NCBI GenBank assembly: GCA_023539445.1
Contig: JAKCEW010000001.1
Location: 62,001-126,000 of the forward strand
Direction: 5' to 3'
Length of the DNA stretch: 64,000 bases
Source: Candidatus Terraquivivens yellowstonensis
GTDB taxonomy: Archaea; Thermoproteota; Nitrososphaeria_A; Caldarchaeales; Wolframiiraptoraceae
A program made the position numbers and the translations under genes. Each line of letters opens with the position of its first letter. Within the stretch, counting starts at the first letter, position 1. Under the pieces are notes generated by a model that did no database searches, was not told where the DNA came from, and saw only the letters and a list, made by a program, of their open reading frames with translations. This document shows positions 60,126 to 64,000 of this stretch, one piece after another.

Positions 60126-60725
60126 ATGTCGCAAAATCAAAAGAAGGATGCGCCCGAATGGGTGGAGGATAGTGTGGTTTTTAGGGGCGTGATAAGACGA
60201 AGCGGAAATAGTTTAGCGATAACGATTCCCGCAGAGTTGCTTCAAAGGTTTCTTTTAAAGGAAGGACAGGAATTCGTGATGTTGGGAATGAGCAGGTCTA
60301 GGCCAGATTTCGAGGGAGCCATCCAAGTTTATTTGGGCTATTTCATCGTTTATGAAAAAGCGTTTGGGATTTCCCTTACACTCTCTGTTGATGAGAAGCT
60401 TAACGAAGTTTTAAAAACCCTTGAGCATCTAATCACAAAGTACGGTGCGACTAAATACACAAAACGCATTCTTGAGGAGAGTAGGTTGGAAATTAAAGCG
60501 ACATTTGGTATGATAGCTGATGGGAGCTTTAAGAGGATGAGGTCAAAAGAGGAGGTAGAATCCATAATGACAGATATGCTGGCTGAGTTGCTTAGCATGG
60601 GTGTAAAAGTCGAATCATCCAACGTCTTCGAAGAGATACTTGAATGGAGAAACGTAGACCCGTCCATGATATCCAAGCTTCCGCACAAGACGATGGAAAT
60701 GATACGATGGAAATGGGAAATATGA
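60126..60725 (+). CDS. AbrB-like domain protein of unknown function
   Basis: 199 residues from ATG 60126, preceded by TTGGGGGAA (an in-frame TTG at 60117 is also possible). After a polar N-terminus, VVFRGVIRRSGNSLAITIPA followed by ELLQRFLLKEGQEFVML is a SpoVT/AbrB-type DNA-binding fold (about 20-60). The remaining 130 residues are mainly helical and unfamiliar. Promoter-like CGTTTAAAGC is about 35 nt upstream. Likely a DNA-binding regulator; ligand and targets not recognisable. EndoQ follows 34 nt downstream. Confidence 0.6.
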   Translation: MSQNQKKDAPEWVEDSVVFRGVIRRSGNSLAITIPAELLQRFLLKEGQEFVMLGMSRSRPDFEGAIQVYLGYFIVYEKAFGISLTLSVDEKLNEVLKTLEHLITKYGATKYTKRILEESRLEIKATFGMIADGSFKRMRSKEEVESIMTDMLAELLSMGVKVESSNVFEEILEWRNVDPSMISKLPHKTMEMIRWKWEI

Positions 60726-60759
60726 TTGATGAAGCTTACAGGTTGGAGAAGGGCAGCGC

Positions 60760-62052
60760 TTGAGAATATATGCTGATTTACACATTCACAGCTATTATTC
60801 TGGTGCAACCTCAAGGAACATGAATCTGGAAGAGATTGCCCGATATGCCATAATAAAGGGTCTAGGGTTGCTGGGAACAGGCGATGCTCTTCATCCGGGA
60901 TGGTTTAAGGAATTGAGCGAACGCTTAGAGGAGATTGACAACACCGGAATCTATAGATTGAGGTTCTCCGAAAGCCCTGTACACTTCATATTCCAAACTG
61001 AGGTTGCTACTGTGCACCAATATAAAGAAAAGGCAAGAAGAATTCATCACGTCATCTTAATACCATCGAAGGATGTGTCCATGCAGCTTGCAGATAGGCT
61101 CTCAACATATGGTGACTTGGCATCTGACGGTAGGCCGGTCCTTACGATGGCGCCCGCCGAGCTTGTTGATGTAGTCTTGGAAACTGAAAAGAGATGCCTG
61201 ATATTCCCAGCGCATGCTTGGACACCATGGTGGTCGGTATTCGGGAGCTTCAGCGGTGTTGATTCTTTAGAGGAAGCCTATGAAGACCGGGCTAAAGATA
61301 TTTGCGCTTTAGAAACTGGACTTAGCAGCGACCCTCCCATGAACTGGAGGGTCAGCAGCTTGGACAGGCTCACATTAGTAAGTGCTAGTGATGCGCATAG
61401 TCCTTATCCATTCAGGCTTGGAAGGGAAGCTGTCGTGTTTGAATTGGACAAGCTCACTTACGATGAGGTTACCGATGCCATTAGAAAGAAGGACAGAAAG
61501 AGGATAGTTATGACGGTAGAGGTTCCGCCAGCATACGGCAAATATCACTGGTCAGGGCACAGAAACTGTAACGTCGGCCCTCTATCACCAGAGGATGCTA
61601 AGAATGTGGGATACAAGTGTGTTGTTTGTGGCAAAAAATTGACAAAAGGTGTTGATGATAGGGTTAACGAGCTTGCGGACAGGCCTCCAGGCTACATACC
61701 GGAGGGCTCTATAGGCTTTAAATACGCTATACCCCTCCAAGAACTTATAGCAGTCTCAGAAGGCATAGACCTAGAATCCGAACACAGACTCACGTCTGGC
61801 AGGGTTTGGAAGGAGTACGCTAGGATAATATCCATCCTAGGTGACGAGTTTAGGGTAATGTTCGAAGCATCGGAAGAGGAGCTTAAAAGTGTGATGGAGC
61901 CTCAGCTAGTAAATCTCATAATGGCCGTGAGGCAGAACAGAATCAGGATAATTCCAGGGTTTGATGGGGTATATGGTCGAATAATATTCGGCGCAGAAGA
62001 AAAGGTAGAAGAGCGAAAACACGTCAGTAAAAGGTTAGAAGATTTTTTCTGA
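60760..62052 (+). CDS. Endonuclease Q (PHP-domain, deaminated-DNA repair)
   Basis: 430 residues, start TTG 60760. The PHP motif ADLHIHSYYSGATS opens the protein; FPAHAWTPWWSVFGSFSGVD and SASDAHSPYPFRLGREAVVF supply further metal ligands. A zinc-binding segment NCNVGPL...YKCVVCGKKL (about 270-298) and the C-terminal helical region match archaeal EndoQ. EndoQ nicks 5' of uracil, hypoxanthine, xanthine or abasic sites. Together with endonuclease V it gives two routes to repair deaminated bases in one window. Confidence 0.88.
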   Translation: MRIYADLHIHSYYSGATSRNMNLEEIARYAIIKGLGLLGTGDALHPGWFKELSERLEEIDNTGIYRLRFSESPVHFIFQTEVATVHQYKEKARRIHHVILIPSKDVSMQLADRLSTYGDLASDGRPVLTMAPAELVDVVLETEKRCLIFPAHAWTPWWSVFGSFSGVDSLEEAYEDRAKDICALETGLSSDPPMNWRVSSLDRLTLVSASDAHSPYPFRLGREAVVFELDKLTYDEVTDAIRKKDRKRIVMTVEVPPAYGKYHWSGHRNCNVGPLSPEDAKNVGYKCVVCGKKLTKGVDDRVNELADRPPGYIPEGSIGFKYAIPLQELIAVSEGIDLESEHRLTSGRVWKEYARIISILGDEFRVMFEASEEELKSVMEPQLVNLIMAVRQNRIRIIPGFDGVYGRIIFGAEEKVEERKHVSKRLEDFF

Positions 62053-62055
62053 AAT

Positions 62056-62952
62056 TTACAATTTCAATCCTAAGAACCTTGCCGCGTTTTTCCATAATAT
62101 CCCTTCAATTTCTTCGTAGGTTAGCGTTGGCCATCCAGCTCTCTCTGCGATTTGGTTTACTTTGCTTTTGATGAGCTCTACTAAGTTCTTCCGAGGACCG
62201 AACAGTGGATAATCGCTACCGAACATCAACTTATGCATAACGCCGTATTCCTTCGCCTTAACGAGGTTCCATGTAAGGATCGTTGGTCTAACTACAGCAC
62301 TCACATCCATGTACATGTTCGGTGACTTTCGCACTAACAACAGCGCCTCCTCTGTCCACGGGAATGCCATATGCGATATGCATATTTTTAATTTTGGAAA
62401 ATCCATCACAACATCTTCCAAATACATAGGGTGGCCGTATTTCATACGCGCCGCAGTACTCCCGACCGCTGCTGAATGGAACATTACAGGAACGTTCAGC
62501 TCCAAGGCTTTCTCATAAAAAGGATATGCCCTTCTGTCGTTGGGGAAGAAAAAGTTGTAGACTGGTAAAAATTTCAGGCCCCTAAACCCGTATTCGGTAA
62601 CGGCTTTTTCAAAGTCTAAGATGCCCTTGGCATTAAATTCGTTCCTACTATCCACGGGTTGGACACAAGAAAAACCTATGAACCTATCTGGATTGTTTTT
62701 AATAAAATTGTAAACATATTCGTCGGGCACAAAGGTTGATGTTGAATAGTGAACGAATCCCATGACCACTGATATCTTAACACCCGCCTCATCCATATCT
62801 CTCAAAATTTTTTCTTTGTCAAGAGGGAATTGTTGTAAAACCGACTTCAGGGGGTCGCCTACAAGGTGTGCATAGGAATCAAACCATTCTTGAGTCCACT
62901 GCCTAGGATATTCGCCTACATGAGAATGTACATCTATTATCATGAATTTCAC
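62056..62952 (-). CDS. Amidohydrolase family 2 (TIM-barrel) protein
   Basis: 298 residues. IIDVHSHVGEYP (H-x-H metal ligands), GFRGLKFLPVYNFFFPNDRR, VPVMFHSAAVGS, ICISHMAFPWTEEALLL and MFGSDYPLFGPRKNL (final Asp) give the amidohydrolase_2 pattern, as in ACMSD-type decarboxylases and gamma-resorcylate decarboxylases. Substrate not identifiable. Converges on EndoQ with 3 nt between. Confidence 0.85.
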   Translation of the reverse strand: MKFMIIDVHSHVGEYPRQWTQEWFDSYAHLVGDPLKSVLQQFPLDKEKILRDMDEAGVKISVVMGFVHYSTSTFVPDEYVYNFIKNNPDRFIGFSCVQPVDSRNEFNAKGILDFEKAVTEYGFRGLKFLPVYNFFFPNDRRAYPFYEKALELNVPVMFHSAAVGSTAARMKYGHPMYLEDVVMDFPKLKICISHMAFPWTEEALLLVRKSPNMYMDVSAVVRPTILTWNLVKAKEYGVMHKLMFGSDYPLFGPRKNLVELIKSKVNQIAERAGWPTLTYEEIEGILWKNAARFLGLKL

Positions 62953-63125
62953 GCGAATGTCTAGATAATGTAGTAAATTTTAAGTTTTAAAGCACCTTGA
63001 AGTTTGCAAAGTGGATGAGAATGAAATATGGCAAACCTCTCCAAATATGAAATCGGGGGCTCCTTAAATCGGTAAAAAATTCTAAGATAAGAACCTCCCA
63101 AGGGATAAAAACCAGAGCTAGCTCC

Positions 63126-63401
63126 TCATTTCTTGAATATTTTTAATTCAAGAACAATTATCCCGATTATGAGTATTGTCTGCCATATCGCGATATCTAT
63201 GAGCAGCATTGTTGGTTCGACCATCCAGCGGTCCGATGGGCCTGTAAACGTTATCAGCGTATGAGTTGCCCACTTAACTGGGAAGCCATAATCCACGTGC
63301 ACAAAATCAGGCCAATCATACTTTATACCCCATCCCGCTCCCATAATTGTCAAAATTGAACAAACAATCACCCAGGCCGATCTTATAAACAAACCCTTCA
63401 T
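63126..63401 (-). CDS. Small two-helix membrane protein, unknown
   Basis: 91 residues. Helix 1 (about 7-25, SAWVIVCSILTIMGAGWGI) and helix 2 (about 66-87, LLIDIAIWQTILIIGIIVLE) flank a polar loop with conserved-looking YGFPVKWATHTL. I do not recognise a named family. The loop composition (Trp, His, Asp, Pro) looks constrained rather than random, and the frame has a good start and stop. Stands alone between the amidohydrolase and the tRNA gene. Confidence 0.6.
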   Translation of the reverse strand: MKGLFIRSAWVIVCSILTIMGAGWGIKYDWPDFVHVDYGFPVKWATHTLITFTGPSDRWMVEPTMLLIDIAIWQTILIIGIIVLELKIFKK

Positions 63402-63611
63402 ACGATAACAAAGAAGACGCTATTTTATTAACACTTAGCATTCCGGTTTGCTCTACAGGTTAAGACATCCGTTAGCATAAAATACTGACCTTTCTATCAG
63501 GTTTAGATTCTGAGTGGAAGGTTGTATTCTAGGAAACTCAAATATTGCTCTATCATACTTATGAACGACCTAGAAGTATTTCTTAAGGTGTTCTGGATTG
63601 TGCGCTTGGGA

Positions 63612-63690
63612 GGGCCCGTCGCCTAGCAAGGATAGGGCGCTGGCCTCCGGAGCCAGTATTGCCTGGGTTCGAGTCCCAGCGGGCCCGCCA
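63612..63690 (+). tRNA. tRNA-Arg (anticodon CCG), CCA encoded
   Basis: Acceptor stem GGGCCCG/CGGGCCC (7 bp), anticodon stem CTGGC/GCCAG with loop CTCCGGA giving anticodon CCG, variable TATTGC, T stem CTGGG/CCCAG with TTCGAGT. The discriminator G is followed by an encoded CCA at 63688-63690. No intron. A TATA-like TTTCTTAAGG lies about 40 nt upstream. Confidence 0.95.
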
Positions 63691-63739
63691 ACTTTGGTTG
63701 TGCTGAAGGTTGACGATTTACGGGGTACTCTAAATGCGC

Positions 63740-64000
63740 TTAAGGCGATGGTTGCAAGGAGAATACGCGAGTTCTTAGGTATTTTGTCACAGCTTTAATT
63801 GTGCGCTTTATGATGTAAAACTGTTTTTGCCTGAACAATCTCCAAAGCATTTTAGGCCTCACGTAGAAGGTTAGATAGGCCTTCTCAAGTAGGGATTTTA
63901 GCTGCGTTGGGGTTATATTCTTCAATTTCATTACAGGCTCTATGGCAGTGAATTTAGACCAGTCCCTCGTCAGCAGCATGTTGTTCTGTTTTGCATATTC
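63740..64000 (-). CDS. C-terminal part of a probable radical SAM protein, cut by window end
   Basis: The frame is open to base 64000; its in-frame residues EYAKQNNMLLTRDWSKF and AIEPVMKLKNITPTQLKSLL, then EKAYLTFYVRPKMLWRLF resemble the C-terminal end of B12-binding-type radical SAM enzymes (EYAKKNN-L-DWSKY pattern after the barrel). The catalytic CxxxCxxC part lies outside the window, so the enzyme type is open. The apparent ATG at 63979 is internal. Confidence 0.6.
   Translation of the reverse strand, partial: EYAKQNNMLLTRDWSKFTAIEPVMKLKNITPTQLKSLLEKAYLTFYVRPKMLWRLFRQKQFYIIKRTIKAVTKYLRTRVFSLQPSP

Noticed and set aside
63612-63690. Intron in tRNA-Arg
   Set aside because: The anticodon loop has exactly seven bases and all stems pair without extra sequence.
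1-64000. CRISPR arrays, insertion sequences, prophage or rRNA genes
   Set aside because: No regularly spaced direct repeats, transposase frames, terminal inverted repeats or rRNA segments were seen; the window is nearly all housekeeping genes.

Overview
This window is a chromosomal segment of an archaeon in the TACK group, most likely a thermophile on the Thaumarchaeota/Aigarchaeota side. The evidence is the combination of an unsplit RNA polymerase subunit A (A' and A'' in one 1272-residue chain), an unsplit RpoB, the small subunit of family D DNA polymerase (absent from Crenarchaeota), archaeal-type ribosomal clusters (eL19, eL32, eS4, Rnp1), an Orc1/Cdc6 initiator and the LysW-dependent lysine/arginine route. 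The exact lineage cannot be fixed without a tree.

Layout. 0-6.3 kb: an FAH-family enzyme cut by the window edge, an AbrB-PhoU regulator, and a complete phosphate uptake operon pstS-pstC-pstA-pstB-phoU. 6.3-18 kb: a TIM-barrel isomerase, then a replication region: DP1 of PolD, orc1/cdc6, a 654-nt non-coding stretch with two inverted ORB-like elements (a probable replication origin) and, further on, PriL. uL4 and uL3 also lie here, away from the rest of their usual operon. 18-21 kb: a DUF123 nuclease-like protein, a macrodomain protein, and a two-gene SufC + SufBD pair resembling the minimal SMS Fe-S assembly system. 21.3-29 kb: a 17-gene ribosomal cluster (uL22 to uL30) on the minus strand. 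29-35 kb: a second AbrB-PhoU protein, a metallo-hydrolase, a TrxR-type ferredoxin:NADP reductase, a two-gene core-MetE methionine synthase, uS13 and TatA. 35-38 kb: EF-2 and endonuclease V. 38-48 kb: the LysW-carrier lysine/arginine cluster (argX, lysY, lysZ, lysW, lysX, lysJ, lysK, argH), interrupted by a sugar-acid dehydratase and an aldolase. 48-59 kb: rpoH-rpoB-rpoA-eL30-nusA-uS12-uS7-EF1A-uS10. 59-64 kb: a membrane-bound winged-helix protein, an AbrB-type protein, endonuclease Q, an amidohydrolase, a small membrane protein, tRNA-Arg(CCG) and the C-terminus of a probable radical SAM protein.

The most striking observation is in EF-2. The gene is interrupted, exactly between His28 and Val29 of the GTPase motif AHVDHGKT, by 31 nt that introduce a stop and a frameshift. 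The 31 nt fold into a bulge-helix-bulge motif whose predicted cut sites restore the reading frame and the motif exactly. This is a candidate mRNA intron processed by the tRNA splicing endonuclease in an essential translation factor. Other points worth checking are the candidate origin with a third ORB-like match inside cdc6, a LysW that ends in Gln instead of Glu, a methionine synthase gene with no canonical start codon behind a perfect Shine-Dalgarno, a dyad upstream of lysW, and a dispersed S10 ribosomal operon.
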